Part shown: positions 35,789-45,958 of the stretch, one piece after another | How the letters are laid out: each line of letters opens with the position of its first letter | Position numbering within the stretch: position 1 is the first letter of the stretch | Source of the DNA: UA16 sp905478895 | Lineage (GTDB): Bacteria; Bacteroidota; Bacteroidia; Flavobacteriales_D; Sanyastnellaceae | Length of the DNA stretch: 64,000 nucleotides | Assembly (NCBI GenBank): GCA_943788495.1 | Contig: CALSQO010000002.1 | Location: forward strand, 124,001-188,000 | Direction: 5' to 3' | Program-made: the position numbers and the translations under genes | Notes under the pieces: model-generated | What the model was told of the DNA's origin: nothing | Database searches by the model: none | The model's input: only the letters and a program-made list of their open reading frames with translations

Positions 35789-36246
35789 TCACCAAGGGCA
35801 AATCGAATGGGTAGTACGTATTGCACGTTTACTGCTTTTCCCTTATTGGTGCCTGGCATGAATAGGGGAAGCGATTCAATCACAGTGACCGCTGATTTTT
35901 CGAACGTTTCCAGTCCACGGACCATTTCAACCGAACCAATAGACCCTTTTTCGGTCACCACAAATTGAACAAAAACGGTTCCTTCGACGCCTTTTTCTTG
36001 TGCTACTGTGGGATAAACGAGGTTTTGCATGACGTGCTCCATCATGCCTTGATTGGTGCATGTTTCGCGTTCGGTGCGATCATCGAGGGATGCACACGTT
36101 TTCAGAACGGGCATCACTTCCGCGACCTTTACCACGTCTTCTTGGGGATAACCAATTCCGTTTTGGGCGATGAGGCCTTGCATTGGGATGCAGAATGCTG
36201 CCACCAAGGCGAGTGTCCAAAATTGCTGTCTCTGTCGTTTTTCCAT
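35785..36246 (-). CDS. Periplasmic protein with TonB C-terminal domain
   Basis: 153 residues: signal peptide (FWTLALVAAFCIPMQGLIAQ), then a TonB-like C-terminal domain (LVYPTVAQEKGVEGTVFVQFVVTEKGSIGSVEMVRG ... VQYVLPIRFALGE). The transmembrane anchor of a true TonB and the proline-rich linker are missing, so this is a stand-alone TonB_C protein, frequent in Bacteroidota. It may bind TonB boxes or peptidoglycan. It precedes the PhoD-like gene, with ATGA overlap. Confidence 0.85.
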   Translation of the reverse strand: MEKRQRQQFWTLALVAAFCIPMQGLIAQNGIGYPQEDVVKVAEVMPVLKTCASLDDRTERETCTNQGMMEHVMQNLVYPTVAQEKGVEGTVFVQFVVTEKGSIGSVEMVRGLETFEKSAVTVIESLPLFMPGTNKGKAVNVQYVLPIRFALGE

Positions 36247-36250
36247 GCTG

Positions 36251-36258
36251 GAAATATA
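36251..36258 (-). promoter_or_regulatory. -7-like box of the TonB-domain gene
   Basis: TATATTTC, one base off TAnnTTTG, ends 4 nt before the ATG at 36246 on the minus strand. Confidence 0.45.
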
Positions 36259-36475
36259 CAGGTTATCATTGAACCTTCAATGGCCAGCGGCTGGGGTGGG
36301 TGTTCCGGATTGACCAATGCGCCTTCCGATGATTTTTTGGGGTTTCCGGGAGGAAGATGATTCGAGGTGTCCCGTCTTCAAAATTGTTGATAACCATGGT
36401 GGAAAGCCGTTTGAGTATTGGGTTTTGCAATGCGTTCTGCCTCTGAAATTGCTTGAGAATCAAAGTCCCAAAAGC

Positions 36476-38048
36476 ATGAAAAGAATTTTTACCCTAATGA
36501 TGGCGTTTGCCGCATTTGCGTTGCACGCCCAAGAACGATACCTAGACGAGGTATTCGAAAATGTAATCGTGACAGAAGATGTTGAATATGCAAGCAACGT
36601 AAGCGTTCTTCCAGCGTTGCAAGGATTGCCTCCAATGGTGCTTCCTCAGTTTCTGGATGTTTATGAGCCTGAAGGCGATGAAGAAACCTCACGCCCGTTG
36701 GTCCTTGTTTTTCACACAGGAAACTTCTTGCCGCAATACCTGAACGGCTCCGCCCTCGGTACCCGCAAAGACAGTGCGGTGGTGGAATTGTGTGAGCGTT
36801 TTGCTCGCATGGGTTACGTGACGGCTTCAGTTGACTACCGCTTGGGCTGGAATCCATTGGCAGGCTCACAAGTAGAGCGGACGTTTCAGTTGATCAACGC
36901 CGCGTACCGTGGCGTTCAAGATTCCCGCACGGCAGCCCGATTCTTTCGCATGAACGCAGCGGAAATGGACAACACGTTCGGCATTGATCCGGATAAAATC
37001 GCCATGTTTGGCGATGGCACAGGAGGCTACATCACATTGGCTTCTGCAGCGATTGCGGATTACAATGACATCATTTTGGACAACGAAGGAAACCCCATTG
37101 AAGTCTTCTGGTATGATCCAGGAGACGGTTCTTCCATCCCGATGGTGATCGAGTCTGTGAACGGCGATCCGGAAGCCAAAAACGATGGCTTTACTCCAGA
37201 TAGTTTGCAGCTTTGTGTGGGTCACTACCCCGACTACAGCTCAGAGTTCAACTTTCAAATGAACATGGGTGGGGCATTGGGATCCGATAAATGGCTGGAC
37301 GCAGGTGACCCTGCAATGGTGAGCTTTCACTGCCCACACGACCCATTCGCGCCCTATGCGACCGGTGTACTCGTTGTTCCGACGACCCAAGAACCGGTGA
37401 TCGAGGTAACGGGAGCTTATGGCGTGCACACATTGATCAACTCTTTCGACGCACCGAATAACAACGATGTTTTTCAATCGCTCAATTTGGCGGACGATGT
37501 ATCGGTTGCGGCCAATGCCATCAATGAAGGCATGGACGGTTTGTACCCTGTTCTGAATAGCTATGAAGATGGTGCCCCAACGGAGCCTTTCGATAGCTCG
37601 CCTTGGCAGTGGTGGGATGTGGCCATGACGCAGATGGTTGATACAGCCAACGGCTCCAACATATCGCTGCGACACAGTTGTCGCTTGAACCCAACAATGG
37701 GACCGGAAGAGGCGCTACCCTGGTTGGACATCATCCAAGCGTATACCGCTCCTCGAATGCATCGCGGCATTGGGATTGGGTGAAGTGGAGAAGCGTTGAG
37801 GAGTCTGATGCTTGGGCGAGGCATCATTCACCATCTTCCCAAATCCAACCAGTGGTTTGACGACATTCGATTTGAAATCACCAGCCATTCAGGCCTCCAT
37901 GTATTCTTTGGATGGCCGATTGGTGCGACAATGGCCGTTGGTCGGCATTCAAGGGCAATTTTCCGTGGACCTCGGAGATGTTGCCTGCAGGCACTTCATC
38001 GTGGTGCAAATCGATGGAGAATCTCAGCGCATCTCGGTGACGCGATAA
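36476..38048 (+). CDS. Secreted alpha/beta-hydrolase-like protein with T9SS sorting tail (about three frame breaks)
   Basis: The signal peptide (MKRIFTLMMAFAAFALHAQ) starts at 36476. The body resembles secreted carboxylesterases: PLVLVFHTGNF (oxyanion-like), YVTASVDYRLGWNPL, and a nucleophile-like MFGDGTGGYITLAS in which the usual Ser position reads Asp-Gly-Thr, so catalysis is uncertain. The frame stops at 37781, and the T9SS type A tail (SFTIFPNPTSGLTTFDL ... GESQRISVTR) resumes in another frame. Restoring the runs near 37751, 37796 and 37815 joins them as ...GLGEVEKREESDAWAEASFTIF. The joined protein is about 523 residues. It is probably surface-exported. Confidence 0.72.
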
Positions 38049-38064
38049 GACCGCTCATAGATCA

Positions 38065-38107
38065 TTCAAAAAGCCCCGACCAATTCAATGGCCGGGGCTT
38101 TTTTTAT
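38065..38107. terminator. Rho-independent terminator between the hydrolase and helicase genes
   Basis: AAAAAGCCCCG and CGGGGCTTTTTT pair around a short CC/GG-extended loop. A-run and T-run on both sides make it usable in both directions between the two convergent genes. Confidence 0.88.
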
Positions 38108-38172
38108 GTCATTTCTAGGGTGGGTGCTATCGGCGGCTGTAGCGCGAGTCGTTTTGTCCTCCTCGGTTGCCC

Positions 38173-39624
38173 TTATTTCCACCGGAATTTGCCGCCGGAG
38201 CTGTTCCCGGAAGGCTTGCCTTTGCTTCGGTAGGGCCGACCGGAGCCGGAGCTGCCGCTCCCTCCTCCGCTGCCACTTCCTTCGCGACGAGGAGCCCGCT
38301 CTCCATCGCGATCCGATCGGAATCCTCTGCCTGAGCCTCCTCCGCTTTTGCCTTGACCTCCTTGGCCTCCGTGCCGCGGTTTACCGTGGTTGAACGGCTT
38401 CTTTTTCTTCTTTTTTCCACCTCCTGACCCCGGAGCTTGCGGCCGTTGACCCGTTTTGTTGAGGTCAAATTCGAGGGCGGGTTTTGCGAGGTGCCAGGGG
38501 TGATCTGTGATCAATGGCACTTCGCGTTTCATCAATTGCTGGATGTCCGACATGAACTTTCGCTCGTCCGCTTCATTCACAAACGACCAAGCAACGCCTG
38601 AAGCGCCTGCTCGCCCGGTTCGCCCGATTCGATGCACGTATGTTTCTGAAATGTTGGGGATTTCAAAGTTGATCACATGGCTGACGCCGCTGACGTCAAT
38701 ACCACGCGCTGCGATGTCTGTCGCGACGAGAATGTTTATACTGCCTTTGCGAAACCCCTGCATGGCTCGTTCGCGCTGTGGCTGGGTTTTGTTCCCGTGA
38801 ATGGCCGCAGCATTGAGCTTGTTTTTTGTCAAGTAGCGCACCACCTTGTCCGCGCCATATTTCGTTCGCATGAATACCAAAGCGGTTTCTACTTCAGGCT
38901 GCTGGAGCAAGTGCACGAGCAAGTCGCGCTTGTCTGCTTGCATCACAAACATCATCTGTTGATCTACCGTTTCGGCAGCGGTGCTCTCACGGGCCACTTC
39001 GACCCGAACGGGATTGCGCAACATCGTGTTGGCAAACTCCAGAATGTTCGGAGGCATGGTCGCGGAGAAAAACAGCGATTGTCGCTCCTTCGGAATGTGT
39101 TTGATGATGCGCCGCAAATCGTGAATGAAGCCCATGTCCATCATGGTGTCGGCTTCATCGAGCACGAAATACTGCAGGTGCTTCAGGTTCACATGGCCTT
39201 GTTCCTGGAGATCAATCAATCGCCCGGGTGTGGCCACCACGATGTCCACGCCGCGCCGCAGCTTTTGAACTTGGCTTTTCTGGTTGACTCCGCCGAAAAT
39301 GGTGGCGGTGTGAAGCTTGACTTGCTTGGTGTAGTCGAGGATGTTTTCTTCAATCTGAATGGCCAACTCTCGCGTGGGCGTAAGGATCAAACCTCGGATG
39401 GGTTGAAATTGTCCGGAATACCGGTCTTCGGAAAGCCGGTGGATCATAGGCAAGCTGAAAGCGGCAGTTTTTCCGGTTCCAGTTTGCGCTACGCCCAAGA
39501 CGTCCTTTCCGTCCAAAACAACGGGTATGGCCTCGGCTTGAATGGGCGTTGGGGTTTCATAGCCCAACGCATGGATGGCCGTGAGCACATCTGCGCTGAG
39601 GCCTAATTCGTCAAATGAATTCAA
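38173..39624 (-). CDS. DEAD-box ATP-dependent RNA helicase with Gly/Lys/Arg-rich tail
   Basis: About 483 residues from a TTG at 39624 (LNSFDELGLS, the Q-motif region); the open frame continues upstream to 39756 but without helicase homology, and no ATG is close. Motifs in order: PTPIQAEAIP (Q), AQTGTGKTAAF (I), PTRELAIQ (Ia), TPGRL, VLDEADTMMDMGF (II, DEAD), FSATM (III), FMRTKYGADKVV, ATDIAARGIDV and HRIGRTGRAG (VI). The last ~90 residues are a low-complexity RNA-binding tail. It belongs to the RhlE/CsdA-type helicases that remodel RNA in ribosome assembly or at low temperature. A 7-G run at 39627-39633 just before the start makes the 5' end uncertain. Confidence 0.93.
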   Translation of the reverse strand: MNSFDELGLSADVLTAIHALGYETPTPIQAEAIPVVLDGKDVLGVAQTGTGKTAAFSLPMIHRLSEDRYSGQFQPIRGLILTPTRELAIQIEENILDYTKQVKLHTATIFGGVNQKSQVQKLRRGVDIVVATPGRLIDLQEQGHVNLKHLQYFVLDEADTMMDMGFIHDLRRIIKHIPKERQSLFFSATMPPNILEFANTMLRNPVRVEVARESTAAETVDQQMMFVMQADKRDLLVHLLQQPEVETALVFMRTKYGADKVVRYLTKNKLNAAAIHGNKTQPQRERAMQGFRKGSINILVATDIAARGIDVSGVSHVINFEIPNISETYVHRIGRTGRAGASGVAWSFVNEADERKFMSDIQQLMKREVPLITDHPWHLAKPALEFDLNKTGQRPQAPGSGGGKKKKKKPFNHGKPRHGGQGGQGKSGGGSGRGFRSDRDGERAPRREGSGSGGGSGSSGSGRPYRSKGKPSGNSSGGKFRWK

Positions 39625-39752
39625 AAGGGGGGGTGTTCTAGTGAGCAATGCGCTTCTTCTGGCATTGCTGACCGCAAAGTTCGCACATTTCAGGCATCGT
39701 TCGACGTTTTTGCTGGATTGTGATAATTTGACCAGGCGGCAGCAGTGCCTGC

Positions 39753-41045
39753 TCAATTCAGTTTTTCTCCGTGTTGAGATGAATCCAAGCCACGCTGCTC
39801 TTGGTCCGAACTCACCCGCATTGGAATCATGGCATTGACCAATGCATACAAGCCATAACTCCCTCCAAATGCGAATACTGCCACGCCAAGCAAGGTCGCC
39901 ATGTGCATCAAAAACACTGTGGGATTGCCATGGATCAACCCGACGTCTTCGGCGAGAACGCCCGTGAGTATCATGCCCACCACGCCGCCAATGCCGTGGC
40001 TGGCAAATACATCGAGGGTATCATCCACGGCCAATTTTTTCTGGTAGCGAATGGCCCAATTGCTGACCAAAGCAGCTACGAAACCAATCAACATGCTGTG
40101 CCCGAGTGACACGAATCCAGCGGCCGGTGTGATGGCAACCAATCCTACAATGGCACCTATGCATGCGCTCAAAGCAGACATTTTACGGTTCATAAACCGG
40201 TCGTAAAACACCCACGTAATCATGGCGGTGGCCGAAGCAAGATTGGTGTTGGCAAATGCTTTCACGGCATCTGCATTCGCTGCAAAAGCCGAGCCGGCAT
40301 TGAATCCAAACCATCCAAACCAGAGCAGACCTGTGCCGAGAATCACAAAAGGGATGTTCGCTGGTTGCCCGCCCGTTTCTTTTCGCTTGCCCAAGAATAT
40401 CGCCCCTGCGAGTGCTGCGAAGCCGGCAGACATATGCACCACGGTCCCTCCTGCAAAGTCCAACACTCCGAGGTTTCGCAGCAAGCCATCGGGATGCCAA
40501 GTCATGTGGGCGAGCGGCGGATAAATAACGCAGGAAAAAAGCACCATGAACAAAATGTAACTCCGGAAGCGGATGCGTCCGGCAAAAGAGCCTGTGATGA
40601 GGGCGGGAGTGATGATGGCAAACTTCAATTGAAACAAGGCAAAAAGCAGAAACGGAATGGTTGAAGCAAAATTTCCGTTGGGCGCCAAGCCCACCCCGTT
40701 GAAGGCAAAATAGGTCAAAGGGTTTCCTATGATTCCGCCAATCGATTCCCCGAAGCAGAGGCTGAACCCCACGGTAATCCAAAGGACACTGATCACGCCG
40801 AGTGCGACGAAACTTTGCAGCATGGTGGAGATGACATTTTTCTTGTCCACCATTCCCCCATAGAAAAAGGCCAATCCGGGGGTCATCAAAAGAACAAATG
40901 CGCTGGCGACCACCATCCATGACGTATCGCCGGAATCGATGGTCAATGCCCCGGCACCCGGCACATATTCAATATAGTCGTCACCAAAAAAACAAATCAC
41001 CAGCACCAAGAGAGCCAGTGACAGAAAATTCCATTTTCTGCTCAT
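39753..41045 (-). CDS. amtB: Ammonium transporter (Amt/MEP/Rh family)
   Basis: 430 residues from the ATG at 41045, with 11-12 hydrophobic segments. Diagnostic pieces are DTSWMVVASAFVLLMTPGLAFFYGGMV, the pore histidines in GGTVVHMSAGF and ASHGIGGVVGMI (equivalents of the twin His of AmtB), and GWFGFNAGSA. It carries ammonium across the inner membrane under nitrogen limitation. No glnK (PII) gene adjoins it, unlike the usual amtB-glnK pair, so regulation may be by a PII gene elsewhere. The C-terminal tail is cytoplasmic and short. Confidence 0.95.
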   Translation of the reverse strand: MSRKWNFLSLALLVLVICFFGDDYIEYVPGAGALTIDSGDTSWMVVASAFVLLMTPGLAFFYGGMVDKKNVISTMLQSFVALGVISVLWITVGFSLCFGESIGGIIGNPLTYFAFNGVGLAPNGNFASTIPFLLFALFQLKFAIITPALITGSFAGRIRFRSYILFMVLFSCVIYPPLAHMTWHPDGLLRNLGVLDFAGGTVVHMSAGFAALAGAIFLGKRKETGGQPANIPFVILGTGLLWFGWFGFNAGSAFAANADAVKAFANTNLASATAMITWVFYDRFMNRKMSALSACIGAIVGLVAITPAAGFVSLGHSMLIGFVAALVSNWAIRYQKKLAVDDTLDVFASHGIGGVVGMILTGVLAEDVGLIHGNPTVFLMHMATLLGVAVFAFGGSYGLYALVNAMIPMRVSSDQEQRGLDSSQHGEKLN

Positions 41046-41197
41046 GATCAAAAAAATTTCGAGAAAAGAGTGGGGTAATTGCCGCGCTGGAAAAGTATCA
41101 CACCGCTGCGAGACCGGCAAACCTTTTGGACCTTGAATTGGGCGAATTTTACCGGTTTTTCACCCGAATCGGGGGATAAGTGCTAAAAAAACAGCTT

Positions 41198-42718
41198 TTA
41201 CTGCAATATGATGCGCGCTGTCTTGGTGCTAGCTGCGGTTTCGAATACGATCAGATAAACGCCTTGTGGCCAGTCTTGAACCTGGAGCACAGTTGGTTTG
41301 GGATTCAATATTTTCACCACCTCTTGGCCTTGCGCGTTGAAGATGCAGAGGGACGTGAATGGCGCGTCGAACGCGATGTTCAATTCTTCCGATGCGGGAT
41401 TGGGATAGACTGACACGGATGCATTGCCCGCATCACTGTTTGCAATGCCTGTCGTGCAATCGAGGTTGCTGTCCACATAATCTGCTCGGTCTTCAATGAA
41501 GGGTTTCAGGCCATACAGCGTGCCGCCCATGCCACCTTGATTCGTATTGAAGTTGTTTTCGAACTGATTATTGGAAAACATCTTGTTGTCATCGGCGTAG
41601 ACGGCCGATTGGATGAGAGCTTTCAATTCGTCTAAGCGGGGCTCGAGGAATGCAGAGTTGAACCAATTTTCGCGCAACCAGCACATTTCAGCATGGTAGG
41701 CCGCGCGCAGCGCGTCACTCTCCATGATGCGCTCCAAAAGCGGGCGATCCTGATTGCCTCCATCGAAATCCAAGTCCAATTCGGTCATGTTCCCCGGAAC
41801 GCCATTCGCGTAACTGCCAAAAGTTTCGTTCGAATCCCATTTTATCCACTGCCAACGATTGGTCGTCATGTTGTGGTAGAGGTAATAATTTCGCGCTGAG
41901 AGGGTGTAGGTATCGAGGTTTGAGAACAAGTTGTCGAGAGCAGCAGACTGCAAATAAGGGGTGATGTCTAGATGATCTTGCAACTGCGTTTCAAAGTCTT
42001 GATCGCTTGCGTTGTTGATGAATTCGATGAAATCAATCAAGTCTTCCCATCCATTGCTTTCGGTTTGCTTCAGATCATAAGCATTTTCGTAGAGCACTGT
42101 ATCACTTCCGAGGTAGACGAGGCTTGCCTCATCGTCTCCACCCCCAAAATTGGACCCTGCCTTGAACAGATGCCCTTCATCGTCTCCGATGCTGCGGTCC
42201 AGAAATTGGTCGTCGATTTGTTCGACAACGGTATAAAACCCCCAAGGCGTTCCGTTGAATGTCACTTCGGCAAACGTTGCTCTAGGGGATAGAATCCCTG
42301 CCGCCTCACAGACATCATAAAAGATTTTTTCCCGCACAAATGTGGGGTCTTTGAAACCGTTGTTGAAGTTGAGTTTTTTCAACAGATCATACGATTGTCC
42401 GGAGATGAACCGATTGAAATCCACTTTGAAGGGCTTTTTATCGCCCGGGTGATTCATGCTTGAGTTTCCTTTCAATCGAATTCCAACCGAATCCAGCATG
42501 GTTGTTCCAGTGTTTGAGGTGATGGAGATGCCAGCCGGGATATAGTTCTGATCTCCATTGTACTCGTCATTGAGCAGCGACCAATAACCGGAATCGTAAA
42601 AAGTCACATCAACACTGAGGACTTGATCACTGCCAAAGACGTTGTTCCCCTCCGTTTGTCCGGATGCATGGGAAAAGCTGCACAATGCGAACAGCAATAA
42701 TGGGATGAAATTTCGCAT
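41198..42718 (-). CDS. CotH-family kinase-like secreted protein with T9SS sorting tail
   Basis: 506 residues from the ATG at 42718 with a signal peptide (FIPLLLFALCSFSHASGQ). The core has RLKGNSSMNHPGDKKPFKVDFN, LNNGFKDPTFVREK-like and WQWIKWDSNETFGSYANG, the conserved blocks of the CotH spore-coat protein kinase family (atypical protein kinases that phosphorylate proteins or act on surface polymers). The last ~75 residues (VSVYPNPASEELNIAFDA ... GVYLIVFETAAS) are a T9SS type A sorting domain, so the enzyme is probably surface-exposed or secreted. Substrate unknown. Confidence 0.88.
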   Translation of the reverse strand: MRNFIPLLLFALCSFSHASGQTEGNNVFGSDQVLSVDVTFYDSGYWSLLNDEYNGDQNYIPAGISITSNTGTTMLDSVGIRLKGNSSMNHPGDKKPFKVDFNRFISGQSYDLLKKLNFNNGFKDPTFVREKIFYDVCEAAGILSPRATFAEVTFNGTPWGFYTVVEQIDDQFLDRSIGDDEGHLFKAGSNFGGGDDEASLVYLGSDTVLYENAYDLKQTESNGWEDLIDFIEFINNASDQDFETQLQDHLDITPYLQSAALDNLFSNLDTYTLSARNYYLYHNMTTNRWQWIKWDSNETFGSYANGVPGNMTELDLDFDGGNQDRPLLERIMESDALRAAYHAEMCWLRENWFNSAFLEPRLDELKALIQSAVYADDNKMFSNNQFENNFNTNQGGMGGTLYGLKPFIEDRADYVDSNLDCTTGIANSDAGNASVSVYPNPASEELNIAFDAPFTSLCIFNAQGQEVVKILNPKPTVLQVQDWPQGVYLIVFETAASTKTARIILQ

Positions 42719-42761
42719 GGGTTGGTGGGTGGACACGGTTGAAAAAGGTTGAAGCGAAACT

Positions 42762-42793
42762 AAAACCCCCTTGACGGAATGCCAAGGGGGTTA
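42762..42793 (-). terminator. Rho-independent terminator of the 42807-44152 gene
   Basis: AACCCCCTTG pairs with CAAGGGGGTT over a 9-nt loop just downstream of that gene's stop on the minus strand, with a short U-run (TTTTAG) after it. It separates this gene from the CotH gene. Confidence 0.75.
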
Positions 42794-42806
42794 TCAGTTC
42801 AATCGA

Positions 42807-44152
42807 TTATTTGACGATTTGCAACCGGGAAGTTCCGGAGGTATCGTTGGTTATGATTTGCACAATGTAATGGCCCACAGGAAGGTTCGAGGTCCTGCGG
42901 TTGGTTGCGGGTCACATTGGACAAGGAGACCACGGTTTTTCCGGTTGCATCTACAACCGTTACATCAGCAGTGTTGTCGCTTCCAGACCACGAAAAAGTC
43001 ACAGCTCCTTGCGCTGGATTTGGGTAAACATCGGTAATGAACGCTGATTCATCCTCGGAGAGGCCATTGACATTTCCAAGGTCCGCTCGGAGGCAAAATG
43101 CACCTTCCGCCGACCAGTCGTAGAAATCGTTTTGCCAGTGGAATCCATCGTAGCGCAAGAAGTACTCCGTTCCCTCTTCGGTGTCGAATCCCACTTGGGC
43201 CCACCACCAACCTTGGTCGGGATCGATGTCCTCAGAGCACGCGACGGGCACAAGTTCTCCGCACTCTCCTTTGTAGAGCGCCATTTGACTGTCCCAACCA
43301 AAATAATAAACGAAGGTTTCGTCTTCGGGGTCACATTGCGAATGCGTCAACCGTGTATGGGTTGCCATCACCTGTGAATGAAAACCAAACAGATCCGTCA
43401 TCGGTTTCGTCTTGCCAGCATTCTGTACCGAGCATGTCTGCGTCGGGATTCATGCCAATGCCGCTTGCGATTTCCGTGTCGTCGAATGGGCCAATGTAGC
43501 CTGGAGAATTGCCCGAAGTATCCCCGAACAATGCGTCAATATTGCGGGCATCGGCGCAGGCGGTGTGGTCGGTCAAGGGCTCTACATTGATGGCACCCAG
43601 GCAAAAGCTGCCGACCGAAACACCTTGGAACGCGTTGCCTTGGTAGTGGTTGTAGCCATCGACCATCAGCCAATATTCAACACCCTCCTCCGCTTTGAAA
43701 TTGAGGAAAGAATACCACCAGCCCCACTCGCTGGCCCACATGTAGGCCATGTCATCGTTGGCCGTGACGAGCGTTAGATCATCACACGCTCCGCTGTACA
43801 AGGCCATTTGAGTGTCGTCGGCATACATCGCTGATCCAGCGCACCAATTTCCTGTGATCATCTGATAAACGCCTCCATCGCCAGTGAATCGAAACCAAAC
43901 AGATTGATCGATCGATGGCTCGGTCTGCCCAGCGGCGGCATCGAACCAAAGGTCAACGAGATCGGCCGCGAGTTCAGGTTCGCCGGTGGCGTCGACGTTG
44001 GAATACGTGCCAAGCTCAGCGCCCGCACCAATTTCTCCCGTGAGTAATTCAGAGATGTCAATGGCATCGTCACAGATGTCATTCGCAGGCTGGGCAAAGG
44101 CAATGTTCCCAAGAAGAACCATTCCCGTTAAAAGAGTGGATTTGGTTTTCAT
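42807..44152 (-). CDS. Secreted protein with repeated carbohydrate-binding-like domains and T9SS sorting tail (two frameshifts)
   Basis: About 447 residues after removing one base at 43336-43337 and one at 42894-42895. Signal peptide MKTKSTLLTGMVLLGNIAFAQ. Two similar halves follow, each starting with a PANDICDDAIDI / HTACADARNIDAL type segment and a VWFRFTGDGGVYQM / VWFSFTGDGNPYTV strand pair, then GWWYSFLNFKAEEGVEYWLMVDGY or GWWWAQVGFDTEEGTEYFLRYDGF. This duplicated pattern is common in Bacteroidota secreted adhesins. The tail ITDVYPNPAQGAVTFSWSG ... LPVGHYIVQI is a T9SS type A domain. Function is likely surface binding; no catalytic motif seen. Confidence 0.83.
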
Positions 44153-44240
44153 AAAGAAAGAGCATTGTGAGTCCCAAACTTAATGAACACGAAGAATCTT
44201 TGCGCCCCACTCCATCCGAGTTTTCACACCAATGATTGTG

Positions 44241-44660
44241 TTAAATCAACTCCCCCTCCACAACACGGTTGGGATCATAGTGACTTTCACTAAAAGCCAG
44301 AATGGGGAAGAAAACCCAGCCCAATAAAAGGAGTCCTACGCCGAATCCTGCTGAACGACCGAAAACTTTGGCGAGCCGAAGTTGGTCAATGATGCTCAAA
44401 AACACCATGCCTAACGCTCCAACGGCAGGGATGGCGATGCTGAAATAAAGCAGAATCCACCAACCGGGTCGTTTGATGATTTGGGTGTAGATGTAAAGGT
44501 TGTAAAATGGAACGATAATGGCCCATCCTGGTTTTCCGGCCTTGGAAAACAAACGCCAACCGGCAATCGTGAATACCAGAACGATTAAAATGGTCACGCC
44601 AAAATAGGCGCTAAATAGCCCGATAAAGAGGCTGCCTATTCCTAGGTCACTCATTTTCAA
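44241..44660 (-). CDS. DUF5684-family small membrane protein
   Basis: 139 residues with four hydrophobic helices. The defining block is GWRLFSKAGKPGWAIIVPFYNLYIYTQIIKRPGWWILLYF, typical of DUF5684 proteins, which usually sit as small multi-helix membrane proteins beside unrelated genes. A signal-peptidase or sensor role has been suggested for some, but none is established here. It stands alone, with 245 bp of unassigned DNA to the next gene upstream. Confidence 0.85.
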   Translation of the reverse strand: MKMSDLGIGSLFIGLFSAYFGVTILIVLVFTIAGWRLFSKAGKPGWAIIVPFYNLYIYTQIIKRPGWWILLYFSIAIPAVGALGMVFLSIIDQLRLAKVFGRSAGFGVGLLLLGWVFFPILAFSESHYDPNRVVEGELI

Positions 44661-44905
44661 TTATTTATGGGAATCAACACATGGTCGGTCCCTCGGAAAA
44701 AACGCTAGTATAGGCGCTTAAACCCCACACAATGAAAGCGGAAATTAGAAATTCGCGACGCTCTATTAAATTGGCAATGAGATTTCAAGTTCAATGAAGT
44801 GAAACGCTAAGCAGTAACGCCAATAGCTTGTAGTACTTTTATTGTTTTGGGGCCGTTAGAGCCTCCCAATTGGGCTGTTTATTATTTTGCACTTTTGATT
44901 TCCCC

Positions 44906-45791
44906 ATGATTCACTACAACCCAAAGAGCTGGTTCAGCCTCATTTTCCATGCGTACAACCGCCAAGTTCTGCGGAAATTATTGCCGGCGATGGCTGTTAT
45001 GGGAGCTATTCACGGCAGGCATTTGCTATGTTGAGCTCGAATTGCTGGAGCAACCCATACAATTGAGCAATGCGGTGCACTCGTTATTGGGGTTTGTGCT
45101 TTCCTTGTTTTTGGTGTTTCGGACCAACACCGCTTATGACCGATGGTGGGAGGGTCGGAAGCAATGGGGATCCTTGGTGAATGTCTCGCGAACACTGGCG
45201 CTCCGTCTGCACGAATTCACAGACAATGACGCCGCTCACGCACATTTCAACCATGCTATACCCAGCTTTGCAAAGGCCTTGCGGGATCACCTCCGGCCCA
45301 ATCAGTCTCATCCTGCTGTTTCCCCGGGCGAGTCGGATCTTGCCGGGTTCGAACACGTTCCCAATGCTTGGGCACAATCGATGGAGCGCCATTCTGCAAA
45401 ATTATTAGCGGAGGGGGAACTCTCTGCTCAGCAACATTGGCTCGTCGCTCAAAACCTCGAGCGTATGATTGATATCCTTGGGGCTTGTGAACGCATTCTG
45501 AAGACTCCCGTCCCCCACAGCTATAGCATGTTCTTAAAGAAGTTCATCTTCCTCTACGTTGTGACCTTGCCCATCGGCTTTGTAGGAACCTTTGCGTGGT
45601 GGAGCGTTCCCGTGGTAATGCTTGTTTTTTACATTTTGGTCAGTGTGGAGTTGATTGCGGAAGAGATCGAGGATCCTTTTGGCGTGGATGAAAACGATTT
45701 GCCTCTCAATGCATTGTGCGACACCATCGAAGCGAATGTGTCGGAGATCCTAATAAGTAAGGAAGGCTCTACAACCCAAAATATCTTGTGA
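44906..45791 (+). CDS. Bestrophin-family (UPF0187) chloride-channel-like membrane protein (one frameshift)
   Basis: About 294 residues from the ATG at 44906 (MIHYNPKSWFSLIFHAYNRQVLRKLL), which is the normal bestrophin N-terminus. The frame stops at 45028 unless one T of the pair 45009-45010 is removed, giving LPAMAVMGAITAGICYVELELL. The family core is intact: LVFRTNTAYDRWWEGRKQWG and SVELIAEEIEDPFGVDENDLPL. Prokaryotic bestrophins are pentameric cation- or anion-selective channels in the inner membrane. The last dozen codons (SKEGSTTQNIL) run into an antisense remnant, which may have replaced the original end. Confidence 0.88.
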
Positions 45792-45958
45792 CTTACCGAA
45801 TGCTTTTGGAGCGACTCTTCCAGCTTGAGCATGTACCTCTCATTGCGGGAGGAAGAGATGTCATAGCGGAAGGTGTAAGTAGAGAAGTAATCCCAAGGTG
45901 TTTGCTGAAGCCAGTTGCCCCAGGTTTGGGTGAGTTTGGATGCTAAGGTGTCATTCAT
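45766..45958 (-). pseudogene. Fragment resembling the N-terminus of a rolling-circle Rep/HUH-type protein
   Basis: An open frame starts at 45958 (MNDTLASKLTQTWGNWLQQTPWDY) and keeps coherent sequence for about 64 residues through FSTYTFRYDISSS, RNERYMLKLEESL and KIFWVVEP, then passes antisense into the bestrophin gene and loses its pattern. The order strand (DYFSTYTFRY), helix (RNERYMLKLEESLQK), strand (KIFWVVEP) fits the beginning of HUH-type replication initiators of small plasmids and phages, where the His-hydrophobic-His motif would follow. That motif is missing. I rate the family assignment as tentative. No repeat or origin was recognised beside it. Confidence 0.35.

Noticed and set aside
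45629..45765. Continuation of the Rep-like open frame further into the bestrophin gene.
   Set aside because: From here on the sequence is the plain antisense of conserved bestrophin codons and carries no Rep-like pattern.
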